Shown: positions 27,196 through 37,307, counted from the first letter of the stretch. The stretch: 64,000 bases of DNA from an uncultured Amylibacter sp. (GCA_947497475.1 CANMGS010000001.1:1447747-1511746), one strand, 5' to 3'. Numbers and translations: made by a program. The notes: generated by a model from the letters alone, not told the origin.

Positions 27196-27521
27196 GAAAA
27201 CTTAAGTGTTTGTTTATCCACAGCCGCTAAATTAGAGCTAGTGTTACTGTAACATACCCTATGGAACCTAGAGATTGAGCCGCTAAAGCTCAATATTGTA
27301 TTATGGATACGGTCTATATGGCCAAAAAGTACCTTAATCCAATAAGGCCAAAACGTGGTCATTTAAATACGAGCACGACACTGTTCATTTTAATATAAAG
27401 GCAATCTTTGCCAGGTGTTTAATTTAAATGACCTCAATGTAATCACCTTTTGTGTGAGGCGGTATTATGGTTTGGTTGGGTGCTTAAAAAGTAGTCTATG
27501 TATTAGAAAGTAATTTTTAAA
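27196..27521 (+). promoter_or_regulatory. Structured leader region upstream of the cold-shock gene
   Basis: 326 bp with no ORF. A 12-bp perfect inverted repeat, GGTCATTTAAAT 27357-27368 and ATTTAAATGACC 27422-27433, encloses a smaller hairpin GGCAA/TTGCC (27402-27414). A separate hairpin ATTGAGC/GCTCAAT lies at 27274-27294. If transcribed this is a long 5' leader, as known for cold-shock mRNAs. Confidence 0.55.
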
Positions 27522-28037
27522 ATGAAGTATAATGTTGTTTCAAGTGCGCAGATGGCCACGATAACTGGTGTCATTAAATGGTTTAACCCGATTAAGGGGT
27601 TTGGCTTTATAATTCCTGATGAAGGTGGCGCAGATATCTTACTACCTAAAATCGTATTGCAGGACTTTGGACAAAGTTCTGTAGCTGAGCAAAGTCGTAT
27701 TACATTGTATGTGCAAGCTACGGAGCGTGGTATGCAAGCCGTAGAGATCATATCATTAACACCTCCACCCAGTGAAAATTTTGGTACAAGCGACTTTGAT
27801 GATGAGGCAGTTCCATTATTACCTGCACGTGTAAAGTGGTTTGACACTGCCAAGGGGTTTGGGTTTGCGAATATTTATGGAAATAATGAGGATGTATTTT
27901 TACACATCGATGTTATGCGTAAATGCGGATTATCGTATCTTGAGGCAGGCGAGGCTATTTCCATTAAGATCAAAGATCGCCCGACTGGCCTGATCGCAAC
28001 GGGTATTTATTCTTGGGGATATGCGGTTGCTGAATAA
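27522..28037 (+). CDS. Two-domain cold-shock protein
   Basis: A 171-residue protein with two cold-shock domains. Domain 1 (about 14-80) carries KWFNPIKGFGFI, a slightly altered RNP1; domain 2 (about 105-170) carries KWFDTAKGFGFA and DVFLHIDV (RNP2). Tandem CSD proteins are common in Rhodobacterales and bind single-stranded nucleic acid. ATG 27522 is used; ATG 27552 is an alternative that keeps both domains. A long structured leader lies upstream. Confidence 0.9.
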   Translation: MKYNVVSSAQMATITGVIKWFNPIKGFGFIIPDEGGADILLPKIVLQDFGQSSVAEQSRITLYVQATERGMQAVEIISLTPPPSENFGTSDFDDEAVPLLPARVKWFDTAKGFGFANIYGNNEDVFLHIDVMRKCGLSYLEAGEAISIKIKDRPTGLIATGIYSWGYAVAE

Positions 28038-28145
28038 GCGATGGCTTTGAGTTGCCGTTTTGCGCATGTTTTTGTTGATGTATAAAAATCCTAACAAAAT
28101 GCATTCACTGATTGTGACTATCAAAAGTTATCTAATAAAGGGAAA

Positions 28146-28222
28146 TGGCGGACCGAGGAGGATTCGAACCCCCGACCCCCTGATTCGTAGTCAGGTACTC
28201 TATCCAGCTGAGCTATCGGTCC
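28146..28222 (-). tRNA. tRNA-Arg (anticodon ACG)
   Basis: On the minus strand the acceptor stem GGACCGA pairs with TCGGTCC, with discriminator G and encoded CCA. The anticodon stem-loop CTGACTACGAATCAG gives anticodon ACG, normally modified to ICG. The T arm contains GGTTCGAATCC. It is 77 nt including CCA. Confidence 0.97.
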
Positions 28223-28285
28223 GTGAGGGTGGGATTTAGTCTGGTTTCATCTGGTTTGCAAGCGACAAATGCGTATTCATACAAA

Positions 28286-29890
28286 CTATTCTGAAGCGCC
28301 CGACTTTGCCTTGAGGTCAATAGCTGCAGCAATCAATGCGCGTGTGTATTCTGTGGTTGGAGTGTTAAAGATATCTTCACCTGATCCTGCCTCTACGACA
28401 TCGCCTTGGCGCATTACAATGACTTTATGGCTAAGGGCGCGTACGACCTTTAGGTCGTGGCTAATAAATAAATAAGCCAGTCCGTATTTTTCTTGGAGGT
28501 TGCGCAATAGCTCTACGATTTGCACTTGTACGGTCATATCCAAAGCGGATGTAGGTTCATCTAAAACAACAAGTTTGGGTTTAAGGATCATCGCACGTGC
28601 AATTGCGATACGTTGGCGCTGGCCACCAGAAAACTCATGTGGGTAGCGGTCGATCATATCTTCTTTAAGACCGACTTCGACCAAGATATCTTTGACGAGC
28701 TGTCGGCTATCTTGACCTGGTTTTAAGCCATGAACGCCTAAACCTTCTGCTACAATCTGTTCTACGGTCATGCGAGGGCTGAGAGAGCCAAATGGATCTT
28801 GGAACACCATCTGCATATCGCGGCGCATTGGGCGAATATCTTTGCCTTTGAGACCGTTGATATTTCCACCTAAGAATACAATTGGGCCCTCAGATGAAAT
28901 TAAGCGCATCACTGCTAATGCGAGTGTGGTTTTTCCTGATCCACTTTCTCCTACGATGCCGAGTGTTTCGCCTGCGCGAATAGTAAAGCTTGCATCATTT
29001 ACCGCTTTAACGTGACCTGCAACCTTTCGTAAAAGACCACGCTTAATCGGGAACCAAACGCGTAGGTTTTCAGCACTGACAATTTCGGCGGCGTTTTCTG
29101 CTACGGGTTCAGGTTCACCCGAAGGTTCTGCAGAGAGCAGCATTTTGGTGTAATCATGTTGAGGATTGTCAAAGATATCTTTGGTTGGGCCTGTTTCAAC
29201 AATTTCACCATTTTGCATGACACACACACGGTCTGCAATTTTACGAACTACACCGAGGTCGTGAGTGATAAACAACATGCCCATGCCATCAGTTTTTTGA
29301 ACCTCTGCAAGCAAATCAAGAATTTGAGCTTGAATAGTCACATCCAGGGCAGTCGTGGGTTCGTCTGCGATAAGCAATTCAGGACCATTGGCCAAAGCCA
29401 TGGCAATCATTACACGTTGGCGTTGCCCGCCTGATAGTGTGTGGGGGTAATCGTTTAAGCGTGTTTCAGCATCGCGGATGCCCACTTTGTTCAGCAGTTC
29501 TAAAATGCGTGGTCGCGCTTCTTTTCCACTGATCCCTTGGTGAAGTGCAAGGCTTTCCCCAAGTTGCCGCTCGATTGTATGAAGCGGGTTCAATGATGTC
29601 ATTGGTTCTTGGAAAATAAAACTGATGTCATTCCCGCGAACCCGGCGCAGAGTCGACGCATCTGCACCGATCATTTGAGTGTCGCGATATGTAACTGATC
29701 CTGATGTATGCGCGCTGCTTGGCAATAGGTCGACCGTTGATAGGGCCGTAATAGATTTGCCAGAACCACTTTCACCTACAAGGGCAACTGTTTCGCCAGC
29801 GCATACATGGAAACTGACGTTTTTGACGGCATCCGCGCCATCCCCGAAGCGGATGGATAGGTTGGATATCTCTAACAGTTTCTCGGTCAT
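28286..29890 (-). CDS. yejF: Peptide ABC transporter, fused double ATPase (YejF-like)
   Basis: A 534-residue protein with two complete ABC ATPase domains. Each has Walker A (GESGSGKS near 39, GESGSGKT near 317) and a signature (LSGGQRQR near 160, FSGGQRQR near 430). It powers the oligopeptide/microcin C-type importer encoded by the next three genes upstream. Its start overlaps the end of yejE by 4 bp. This is the last gene of the yejABEF operon. Confidence 0.95.
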   Translation of the reverse strand: MTEKLLEISNLSIRFGDGADAVKNVSFHVCAGETVALVGESGSGKSITALSTVDLLPSSAHTSGSVTYRDTQMIGADASTLRRVRGNDISFIFQEPMTSLNPLHTIERQLGESLALHQGISGKEARPRILELLNKVGIRDAETRLNDYPHTLSGGQRQRVMIAMALANGPELLIADEPTTALDVTIQAQILDLLAEVQKTDGMGMLFITHDLGVVRKIADRVCVMQNGEIVETGPTKDIFDNPQHDYTKMLLSAEPSGEPEPVAENAAEIVSAENLRVWFPIKRGLLRKVAGHVKAVNDASFTIRAGETLGIVGESGSGKTTLALAVMRLISSEGPIVFLGGNINGLKGKDIRPMRRDMQMVFQDPFGSLSPRMTVEQIVAEGLGVHGLKPGQDSRQLVKDILVEVGLKEDMIDRYPHEFSGGQRQRIAIARAMILKPKLVVLDEPTSALDMTVQVQIVELLRNLQEKYGLAYLFISHDLKVVRALSHKVIVMRQGDVVEAGSGEDIFNTPTTEYTRALIAAAIDLKAKSGASE

Positions 29891-30993
29891 TTGAATGTTT
29901 TCCGTGGATCAAATGCATCGCGTAAGCCTTCAAAGATAAAGACGAGAAGGGACAGCATGACAGAAATGGTTAGGAAGGCTGCAAAGGCGAGCCATGGCGC
30001 TTGTAGATTATTTTTAGCCTGTAATGCCAACTCACCTAAAGATGGATAAGAAGGGGGTAATCCGAAGCCTAGAAAATCCAGTGCCGTTAATGTGCCAATT
30101 GCACCTGTCACGGCAAAGGGCAGGAAGGTCAGAGTTGCGACCATAGCATTTGGTAAAAGATGACGTAGCATGATTTTCCAATCATGGACGCCCATTGCGC
30201 GGGCAGCGCGTACATATTCGAAATTACGCGCGCGTAAAAACTCGGCGCGTACAAGGCCGACCAAACTTGTCCAGCTGAAAATGATCACAATCAGCGTTAA
30301 TATAAAGAAGTTCATTTTTAAAATCGCTGCCAGAATAATGATCACATAGAGCATTGGCATACTGGACCATATTTCAACAAACCGTTGAAACAGCAGATCA
30401 GTTATTCCACCAAAATATCCCTGGGCGGCGCCAGCCATGATGCCAATGATTGAAGAGGTTATCACAACAGCCATCGCAAAGATGATTGATATGCGGAAGC
30501 CATAGATAACGCGTGCTAATACATCGCGTGTTTGATCATCAGTTCCTAATATATGGTTGCTATCGGGTGCAGATGGTGCGGATTGCACATCGTAGTTGAT
30601 TGTATTGAAGCTGTAAGGAATAGGGGCCCATAGTATCCAACCTGCGTCAACAGTTTGATCTTCGAACGTACCATCTAATATATCTTCGCTGGTGGCCTCT
30701 GGGTCGTCTAGACAAGCTTCAAGGCCGCCAGATTTAATAAGGCATTGTACTTCAGGTGAGGGGTATTCTGCCTCTGTCTCGAATTCCCCGCCAAAATCTG
30801 TTTCTGTGTAGAATGAAAAGGCTGGTGTATAGAGGTCGCCTTTGTAGCTAACCAAAAGCGGTTTATCGTTTGCGACAAGCTCTGCAAACAGACAGATCAC
30901 AAAGATCACCGAAAAAATGACAAGTGACCAATAGGCGCGGCGATTGGCTTTGAAGTTTGACCATCTGCGTTTTGCAATCGGGGACTTAAACAT
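29887..30993 (-). CDS. yejE: Peptide ABC transporter permease (YejE-like)
   Basis: A 368-residue inner-membrane permease. An N-terminal helix (about 20-42) is followed by a large periplasmic loop with DDQTRDVLARVIYG, then a DppC-type permease domain with an EAA-like motif RAARAMGVHDWKIMLRHLLP. A frame extends to 31044, but ATG 30993 (MFKSPIAKRRW) has GGGAG about 10 nt upstream and gives the family N-terminus. It overlaps the yejB stop region only slightly. Confidence 0.93.
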   Translation of the reverse strand: MFKSPIAKRRWSNFKANRRAYWSLVIFSVIFVICLFAELVANDKPLLVSYKGDLYTPAFSFYTETDFGGEFETEAEYPSPEVQCLIKSGGLEACLDDPEATSEDILDGTFEDQTVDAGWILWAPIPYSFNTINYDVQSAPSAPDSNHILGTDDQTRDVLARVIYGFRISIIFAMAVVITSSIIGIMAGAAQGYFGGITDLLFQRFVEIWSSMPMLYVIIILAAILKMNFFILTLIVIIFSWTSLVGLVRAEFLRARNFEYVRAARAMGVHDWKIMLRHLLPNAMVATLTFLPFAVTGAIGTLTALDFLGFGLPPSYPSLGELALQAKNNLQAPWLAFAAFLTISVMLSLLVFIFEGLRDAFDPRKTFK

Positions 30994-30997
30994 GCGC

Positions 30998-32080
30998 TTA
31001 CGTCTCCCGGCTTTCAAAGTCGATACGCGGATCAATCCAGACATACATCAGATCGGAAACAAGACCGACGATCAGTGACATAAGACCAAAGATGTAGAGC
31101 GTGCCAAAAAACACAGGGTAATCGCGATTTACGGCGGCTTCAAACCCAAGGCGACCAAGCCCATCAAGAGAGAATACGATTTCGATTATTAGGGAGGCAC
31201 CAAAGAAAACACCAATAAAGGCGCCTGGGAAACCTGCGATGACAATCAGCATAGCATTGCGGAATACATGGCCGTAGAACACTTTATTTTCGGCCAAGCC
31301 TTTTGCGCGGGCCGTGGTCACATACTGCTTGTTGATTTCATCTAAGAACGAATTTTTCGTAAGTAGTGTTAACGTTGCGAATGCACCGATTGTAGCTGCT
31401 GTTACGGGCAATACGATATGCCAAAGGTAATCCGTAATTTGCGCAAACAACGTAAGGTTTTCAAATCCTTCAGATGTTAAGCCCCTGAGTGGGAAAATTT
31501 TCCAATACGACCCACCTGCAAAGAGCACCATAAGCATGATTGCGACCAGAAAACCCGGCACGGCATATGCGGCAATAATAATACCTGATGACCATGTGTC
31601 GAATTTACTGCCATCATGCACGGCTTTACGGATGCCAAGTGGTATTGAGATTAAATAAGCAAGCAGTGTGGACCATAAACCCAGCGTTATGGATACGGGC
31701 AGTTTTTCAACGACAAGATCGATGACGCTGATTGACCTGAAATAGCTTTCACCAAAGTCGAATTGTAAATACCCAAGCATCATTTTAATAAAGCGCTCAT
31801 GCGCTGGCTTATCAAAACCGAACTGTTTTTCTAGTTCTTTGATGTATTCTTCTGGAAGGCCACGGCTGCCTTGATACTGTTCTGCATTTCCTGCTGGGCT
31901 AGAATTTTCAGAGCCGCCGCCAGAAATACGATCTGTTGCGCCTGCTTCGTTTTCAACTTGAGCCAGAATAGTTTCAATCGGGCCGCCTGGCACAAATTGT
32001 ATTAGGGCAAAATTGATAATCATGATCCCAAGGAGTGTTGGAATCATCAGCATTAGCCGTCTTAGGATATAAGAACCCAT
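30998..32080 (-). CDS. yejB: Peptide ABC transporter permease (YejB-like)
   Basis: A 360-residue DppB-type permease beginning MGSYILRRLMLMIPTLLG, the typical first helix. A periplasmic stretch rich in Gly/Ser follows (about 45-75), then five more membrane helices and the EAA motif TTARAKGLAENKVFYGHV. It pairs with YejE as the importer channel. It lies 8 bp after yejA. Confidence 0.95.
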   Translation of the reverse strand: MGSYILRRLMLMIPTLLGIMIINFALIQFVPGGPIETILAQVENEAGATDRISGGGSENSSPAGNAEQYQGSRGLPEEYIKELEKQFGFDKPAHERFIKMMLGYLQFDFGESYFRSISVIDLVVEKLPVSITLGLWSTLLAYLISIPLGIRKAVHDGSKFDTWSSGIIIAAYAVPGFLVAIMLMVLFAGGSYWKIFPLRGLTSEGFENLTLFAQITDYLWHIVLPVTAATIGAFATLTLLTKNSFLDEINKQYVTTARAKGLAENKVFYGHVFRNAMLIVIAGFPGAFIGVFFGASLIIEIVFSLDGLGRLGFEAAVNRDYPVFFGTLYIFGLMSLIVGLVSDLMYVWIDPRIDFESRET

Positions 32081-32088
32081 ATATGTGT

Positions 32089-33948
32089 CTACTCGCCGCT
32101 TTTGTTTATGTTTATACGCGCACCTGCAGCTTGGAGTTTATCGGCTTTTTCTTGATCCCACCACCAAAAATCTTGGAAACCCAATGCATAAGGTGGAATT
32201 GGGTCTGGATGTCCGTAAACATCCCAATACGCAACCCAGTGATTGGCACGATACCAGCGTGGTACCATGATGTGCAATGAGCGTAATGCACGATCTAATG
32301 CTTTAACCGTAACGGTCATTTCCGCATGTGTTTTCGCAGCAAGCGCTTTGTCTATCAAAGCATCGATGCCAGGGTTTTTGATACCTGTAAAATTTCGGGA
32401 AGGGACATCAGCACTTGCTGAGCCGAACCATTGATACAGGCCAACATCAGGAATTAAGGATGTAACATGGCGTGTCGTCAAAATATCATAATCATGTTTG
32501 CGGCGACGTTCTAAGAACTGTGTTACATCAATCGTTTTGACCGTTGCCTTAATCCCTATTTTACGCAGGTTTTCGATATATGGGTTGATAAAACGCTCTG
32601 CTGTATCACTGGCAAGCATGAATTCAATGGTCAGTGGTTTGCCATCTTTCACACGTGTGCCGTTCTCGAGTGTCCAGCCAGCCTCGTCTAAGAGTTTATT
32701 TGCAACCCGCAAACGTTTGCGGTCAATCTGACGTTTGCCAGATACTGGTTGTATAACAGCAGGGGCTGTTAAAAGCGTATCAGGGAAAAACTCTTTATAT
32801 GGCTCTAAGATTGCAACTTCTTCGGCTGATGGTACGTCGGTTGCTTCTAGTGCGCTGTTTTCCCAAAAAGAGTCTAAGCGATTATATGAACTGTGAAACA
32901 ATGTGCTGTTCGACCATTCAAAATTAAACATCTCACTGACCGCCTTGCGCACGCGGATGTCTTTGAATTTCTCTTTGCGCAAATTAAAATAAAAGCCTGC
33001 AGGGTCAGGTAAAGCACCATCTGGAATTTCTTCGCGTATGACCCAACCTTTTTCGACGGCAGGGAAATCATAGCCCGTGGCCCATTTTTGTGATTCACCT
33101 TCTATACGCGATAACATTGAGCCCGCTTTGAATGCTTCGAATGCGGCATTGGCATCGCCGTAATATTCTTCGCGAATATAGTCAAAGTTATTACGACCTT
33201 TGTTGATTGGTAAATCTTTGCCCCAATAATTTGGATCACGTTTAAGGACAATTGAGCGGCCAACATCAATCTTGTCTAAAACATATGGGCCAGAGCCCAA
33301 ACCAGGCACCAAAGTTGATTCTGAGAAATCTTTGCCTTCCCAGTGTTTTCTGGAAAATGCAGGTATGCCCGCAGCGAGTTTAGGTAAACCGCTTGTAGCG
33401 GCGCCTTCGCGAAACGAAAATTTCACACGGTGCTTTTCTAGGGCTTCTACTTTTTCAATATCTGCGAAAACTTTTCGAAGGGATGGGATGCCTTTTTCAA
33501 GAAGAATATTAAACGAGAACACAATGTCATCTGCTGTCACTTCGCTGCCATCTGAAAACCGCGCTTCTGGACGCAGATTAAAGATCGCCCATTGACGGCT
33601 TTCGGGGTATTCGATCGTTTCTGCTATAAGGCCGTAAAGTGCATCTGGATCATCTGCCACGGATGTCATTAAGTCTTCAAAAAAGACGATTGTAATATGC
33701 CCGCCTTTGCCTTTGATTGTATAGGGATGCATTGAATCAAAGGTTCCTAAAGCTGGAACAGTATATGTACCGCCTTTTGGAGCGTTCGGGTTGACGTAAT
33801 CAAGGTGTTTGAAGTCAGGGTCGTATTTAAGGTTCCCATATGTGGATATACCATGCGATTTGATGATTGTTTCTTCGGCATTTACTGGGGATTGTATGAT
33901 CCAAAGCGCACTTAGAAGTGTTGCAATCAATTTCACGGTGTTTTTCAT
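32089..33948 (-). CDS. yejA: Periplasmic peptide-binding protein (YejA-like)
   Basis: A 619-residue extracellular solute-binding protein (family 5). The signal peptide MKNTVKLIATLLSALWI...NAEE is cleaved before the mature protein, which carries PNAPKGGTY and YTIKGKGG. It delivers oligopeptides to YejB/YejE; E. coli YejABEF imports microcin C. An ORF extension to 34044 has no signal-peptide logic; ATG 33948 is chosen with AAGG/GAAGA upstream. It is the first gene of the operon. Confidence 0.94.
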   Translation of the reverse strand: MKNTVKLIATLLSALWIIQSPVNAEETIIKSHGISTYGNLKYDPDFKHLDYVNPNAPKGGTYTVPALGTFDSMHPYTIKGKGGHITIVFFEDLMTSVADDPDALYGLIAETIEYPESRQWAIFNLRPEARFSDGSEVTADDIVFSFNILLEKGIPSLRKVFADIEKVEALEKHRVKFSFREGAATSGLPKLAAGIPAFSRKHWEGKDFSESTLVPGLGSGPYVLDKIDVGRSIVLKRDPNYWGKDLPINKGRNNFDYIREEYYGDANAAFEAFKAGSMLSRIEGESQKWATGYDFPAVEKGWVIREEIPDGALPDPAGFYFNLRKEKFKDIRVRKAVSEMFNFEWSNSTLFHSSYNRLDSFWENSALEATDVPSAEEVAILEPYKEFFPDTLLTAPAVIQPVSGKRQIDRKRLRVANKLLDEAGWTLENGTRVKDGKPLTIEFMLASDTAERFINPYIENLRKIGIKATVKTIDVTQFLERRRKHDYDILTTRHVTSLIPDVGLYQWFGSASADVPSRNFTGIKNPGIDALIDKALAAKTHAEMTVTVKALDRALRSLHIMVPRWYRANHWVAYWDVYGHPDPIPPYALGFQDFWWWDQEKADKLQAAGARININKSGE

Positions 33949-34046
33949 ATCTTCTACCTTGCAGATTTCTCTTAATATGTAGGTAAAATAAGACGTAGGT
34001 AAACAGCAATTAGCTTTTACGTGATGATATTGAAATGTTTGCAATA

Positions 34047-34074
34047 AAAAAGCCGCCCAAATGAGCGGCTTTTT
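34047..34074 (-). terminator. Terminator after the cytochrome c gene
   Basis: Stem AAAAAGCCGC / GCGGCTTTTT with an 8-nt loop. It works in either direction by symmetry and lies 20 bp beyond the stop of the minus-strand cytochrome c gene, separating it from yejA. Confidence 0.92.
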
Positions 34075-34093
34075 AAAGAATATGATAGATGCT

Positions 34094-34615
34094 TTATTTG
34101 ATTGTTTGCAAATATGCGATCAAGTTTGCGCGGTCTGCATCTTTTTTCAAACCAGCAAAGCTCATCTTTGTGTCTGCAATCAAATCTTTTGGCTTTTTGA
34201 TGAATGCGTTTAGCGTTGCAATGTCCCATACGCCGCCGATGCCTGCCATGCCGCCAGAGTATCCAAAACCAGCAGTTTTGCCGATTTCGCGATCCACAAT
34301 GTCAAACAAGTGTGGGCCTGTGCCATTCGCACCGTCTTCTAGTTTGTGGCAAGCTTTACATTTTGAGAATACTTTTTTGCCTTTTGCAACATCTGCTGAT
34401 GCAAGTAGCTCTTCGAATGAAGGGCCTTCGCTGGCTGCTTCTGTTGAACCACTTTCAGCAACTTCGATTTTATAGCCTTGTGCGTGCTCTTCGCCGTGCG
34501 CACCGTGACCGCCGCCTGTATGGTACAGTGTTTCCGCACCCCAGTTGATCATCAAATATACTAATAGAGCGCCACATAGGCCGCCGACTATTTTTGTTAC
34601 CTTCATTGTATCCAT
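34094..34615 (-). CDS. Membrane-anchored c-type cytochrome (cytochrome cy / c552-like)
   Basis: A 173-residue monohaem cytochrome c. An N-terminal uncleaved helix (GGLCGALLVYLMINW, about 11-26) anchors it. A His/Gly/Glu-rich linker (about 30-65) follows, then the haem domain with CKACH near residue 86, GPHLFDIVDREIG and the distal Met in KMSFAG. This is the layout of Rhodobacter cytochrome cy, which passes electrons from the bc1 complex to terminal oxidases. AAGGTGA lies 8 nt upstream of the first ATG; ATG 34606 is an alternative. Confidence 0.93.
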   Translation of the reverse strand: MDTMKVTKIVGGLCGALLVYLMINWGAETLYHTGGGHGAHGEEHAQGYKIEVAESGSTEAASEGPSFEELLASADVAKGKKVFSKCKACHKLEDGANGTGPHLFDIVDREIGKTAGFGYSGGMAGIGGVWDIATLNAFIKKPKDLIADTKMSFAGLKKDADRANLIAYLQTIK

Positions 34616-34741
34616 GGCTTATTCACCTTCGCTGCACGAATTTTTAGAAATCGCTGATTCATTTGCAACCTTCTAAGCGTTCCTATAAATGCTTTCAAGG
34701 TAAAGAACCGCGACGAAACGCCCATTCTGGCAGGAAATAAG

Positions 34742-35590
34742 ATGAACATATCCCCTAAAAAAGTAGCATTCCAAGGTGTAATGGGTGCTTATTCGCACCA
34801 AGCGTGCACAGAAGCCTTTCCTGAAGCACAAGCAATTGCATGTAATACTTTTGAAGGAGCTATTGCTGCCGTGAAGAATGGCAAAGCTGATGTTGCTATG
34901 TTGCCAGTGGAAAATTCCACTTATGGCCGTGTCGCAGACATCCATAGTTTATTGCCTGAATCTGGTCTGCATATCGTCGGAGAACACTTCGTGCGCGTGC
35001 ATATCGATCTTATGGCGAAAAAAGGTGCGAAGCTTGAGCAGATCAATTCTGCAATGAGCCATACAGTTTTATTGGGACAATGCCGTAAATTTCTAAAACA
35101 ACACGACATAGCGCCAATTGCAGGCCCAGATACAGCAGGTTCTGCCCAAGCTGTTGCTGAAAGTGATGACCTTTCTATGGGGGCCCTCGCATCCCCTTTG
35201 GCTGCCGAAATTTATGATTTAGAAGTTCTGGCGCATCATATTGAGGATAACCAACATAATACGACGCGCTTTTTGGTTATGTCACCAGAGAGGACTTTCC
35301 CAGAGAATGGCGAAGATGAATATCTGACGACTTTCGTTTTTCAGGTCCGTAATATTCCTGCTGCTTTGTACAAGGCAATGGGAGGTTTTGCGACGAACGG
35401 CTTAAACATGGTGAAGTTGGAAAGTTATATGATAAATGGTTCATTTACTGCGACACAATTTTATGCGGATGTTATTGGCCATCCAGAAGATCCAGCATTA
35501 AAGCGTGCTTTAGAAGAGCTAGAGTATTTCACAACTCATCTGGATATTCTTGGAGTTTATAAAACGGATGTGTTCCGTCAGACCGCATAA
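34742..35590 (+). CDS. pheA: Prephenate dehydratase
   Basis: A 282-residue monofunctional enzyme converting prephenate to phenylpyruvate for phenylalanine synthesis. The catalytic domain (about 1-185) has VAFQGVMGAYSHQAC, LPVENSTYGRV and the NTTRFLV (TRF) motif. The C-terminal ACT domain (about 198-275) has GFATNGLNMVKLESYM, the Phe-sensing region. There is no chorismate mutase domain. It is divergent from the cytochrome gene. Confidence 0.97.
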   Translation: MNISPKKVAFQGVMGAYSHQACTEAFPEAQAIACNTFEGAIAAVKNGKADVAMLPVENSTYGRVADIHSLLPESGLHIVGEHFVRVHIDLMAKKGAKLEQINSAMSHTVLLGQCRKFLKQHDIAPIAGPDTAGSAQAVAESDDLSMGALASPLAAEIYDLEVLAHHIEDNQHNTTRFLVMSPERTFPENGEDEYLTTFVFQVRNIPAALYKAMGGFATNGLNMVKLESYMINGSFTATQFYADVIGHPEDPALKRALEELEYFTTHLDILGVYKTDVFRQTA

Positions 35591-35638
35591 ATCGATATCG
35601 TAAAGCACATGCGCAGCTATGTTGTGTGTTTTGTCGAC

Positions 35639-35663
35639 TTGGGGCAGTTTTGGGCTGCCCCAA
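35639..35663. terminator. Stem-loop between convergent pheA and SRPBCC genes
   Basis: Stem TTGGGGCAG / CTGCCCCAA with a 7-nt loop, 49 bp after the pheA stop and 27 bp beyond the stop of the convergent gene. No strong T run follows, so it may be a weak bidirectional terminator. Confidence 0.65.
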
Positions 35664-35689
35664 GGTATCATTTTACCGTTTCTTTGACA

Positions 35690-36151
35690 TTAACTGTAAT
35701 ATTTATCTTCGATATTCTTCGCGAAATCATGCATGCGACTGTCAAATTTGCGATCTAATGTCTTTTTTGCAAGACGTGCAGATTGTAATGCGACGCGTGC
35801 TGACAAACCTTTTGCATGAACATCAATCGATGATTTCAAGCGTGTTTCTGTTTTGCTTAACGGAATGACGCTGAAATTTATAATAGCATCAAGCGAGTTC
35901 GCTTTGCATGTATAGGATAAAGCTTCCACTGGATTGTATTCATCTAATCTCAGCTCTACATTGCGATGCTTTCCGCGAAATACGCCAGAAATATTCCAAC
36001 ACATACCTGGCTGTGGGCGATCATATTCATCCAAACGCTCTACATGTGCGCCTAAACGCATGGCGTAGGATTCGTAAAAGTCGAAGTCAGTTAGTTGGCG
36101 AAACACGTGCTCTGCGGGTGCAATTACATCTTGCTTACTGGTGAAATTCAT
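35690..36151 (-). CDS. SRPBCC-fold protein
   Basis: A 153-residue soluble protein with a START/SRPBCC pattern: an N-terminal helix FRQLTDFDFYESYAMRLG, a central strand region (YDRPQPGMCWNISGVFRG) and a long C-terminal helix (RLAKKTLDRKFDSRMHDFAKN). These folds bind hydrophobic ligands; no specific function can be assigned. It is downstream of nudC on the same strand with a 30-bp gap, so it could be co-transcribed. Confidence 0.8.
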   Translation of the reverse strand: MNFTSKQDVIAPAEHVFRQLTDFDFYESYAMRLGAHVERLDEYDRPQPGMCWNISGVFRGKHRNVELRLDEYNPVEALSYTCKANSLDAIINFSVIPLSKTETRLKSSIDVHAKGLSARVALQSARLAKKTLDRKFDSRMHDFAKNIEDKYYS

Positions 36152-36181
36152 CTCTGGCCTGCATGCTTATTATTATTTTTG

Positions 36182-37129
36182 TTAGGATATAGTATCTTTT
36201 AACCAATTTTCTATTAAAAACTGCGCAATTGACCCTTTTCTAGCAGGAAGAATGTCATCACTGTTGCCGCAGAGACTCTCTATAAGGTTTTCTTTGGTTG
36301 CCCAAAGGGCATCTTCGAGCTCATTTTCATCTAATTTTACCTCTGTCGTGGTCGCAATACCTTCGCAACCGATCATTAATGATGATGGAAATGGCCATGG
36401 TTGACTGGTCATATAGCCGACTTGGCCGACCTCAATTCCACTTTCTTCGATAACTTCGCGGCGGACCGCTGCTTCGATTGTCTCTCCTGGTTCCATGAAC
36501 CCAGCTAAAAGGGAGTACATTTTTTCAGGCCAGTGCGGTGAACGGCCAAGTAGTACTTTGTTGCCATGAGTGATCAACATGATGACGACAGGGTCAGTTC
36601 TGGGGAAATGGGATGCATTACATTTGCTACAATTGCGTTGCCAACCTGCTTCGGTCATTTCAGAGGGTGCGCCGCATTTTGCGCAGAATTGGTGGCTTTC
36701 ATGCCAACTTAAGATGCCTTTTGCGGCGGCAACCAATTCGGCGCCGTCACGAGATAGTAACGCCATGATTGCACGTGTTTCTTGGAAGGCGCATATATCT
36801 GGTGCATCTGGATGATTTTGTAGTGTTTGATCGACGAATGATACGTCGTCGGGATCGGCATCTGGGTGCCATGATGAGATATCATGGGCAAATACTGGGC
36901 CGTTTTCACCTATCCCCAGAAAGATTTGTGCGTCTGTTTTCCTAAGAATCGGGTGGGACATCGGAAAATGTGCAACTTTGACTGTTTTCGTTTCAATTAG
37001 GGGTTTGCCGCGCCACATGACGATGGCTTGGGCTTTTGGGTCTTTGGCCAACTCATCGGCTGATTTTCGTAAATGTGCGGCGCGATCAAGGGTTGAGGCC
37101 CCAAATGTGACTGTTTCTGCGTTACGCAT
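36182..37129 (-). CDS. nudC: NAD(+) diphosphatase NudC
   Basis: A 315-residue Nudix hydrolase. A zinc ribbon is formed by CAKC and CSKC (about 154-174). The Nudix box begins GFMEPGETIEAAVRRE near residue 212 and continues to EESG. The family motif SQPWPFPSSLM, which recognises NAD, follows it. NudC hydrolyses NAD(H) and removes NAD caps from RNA. It is divergent from the SRP RNA gene. Confidence 0.95.
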   Translation of the reverse strand: MRNAETVTFGASTLDRAAHLRKSADELAKDPKAQAIVMWRGKPLIETKTVKVAHFPMSHPILRKTDAQIFLGIGENGPVFAHDISSWHPDADPDDVSFVDQTLQNHPDAPDICAFQETRAIMALLSRDGAELVAAAKGILSWHESHQFCAKCGAPSEMTEAGWQRNCSKCNASHFPRTDPVVIMLITHGNKVLLGRSPHWPEKMYSLLAGFMEPGETIEAAVRREVIEESGIEVGQVGYMTSQPWPFPSSLMIGCEGIATTTEVKLDENELEDALWATKENLIESLCGNSDDILPARKGSIAQFLIENWLKDTIS

Positions 37130-37213
37130 CGCTAAAATCCTGCTTGGCTTGCTTTTATATTTTTATGTTAGACCATCTTGAAGACCAGAATAGAACCCTA
37201 TAAATAGAGTCTC

Positions 37214-37307
37214 GAGAGGTTGGCGCGGGCGAGCGCCTCGCCAACCCGGTCAGGTCCGGAAGGAAGCAGCCGTAACGAGTCCCGTTTGGGTCGTTGTCCA
37301 GCCTCTC
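37214..37307 (+). ncRNA. ffs: Signal recognition particle 4.5S RNA
   Basis: GAGAGGTTGG at the 5' end pairs with CCAGCCTCTC at the 3' end. The universally conserved Ffh-binding domain reads GGTCAGGTCCGGAAGG and GAAGCAGCC, with the GGAA tetraloop. It acts with Ffh in co-translational targeting to the membrane. A partial degenerate copy of its 3' end occurs at 41150, at the far end of the zinc module. Ends are from helix pairing and approximate. Confidence 0.96.
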
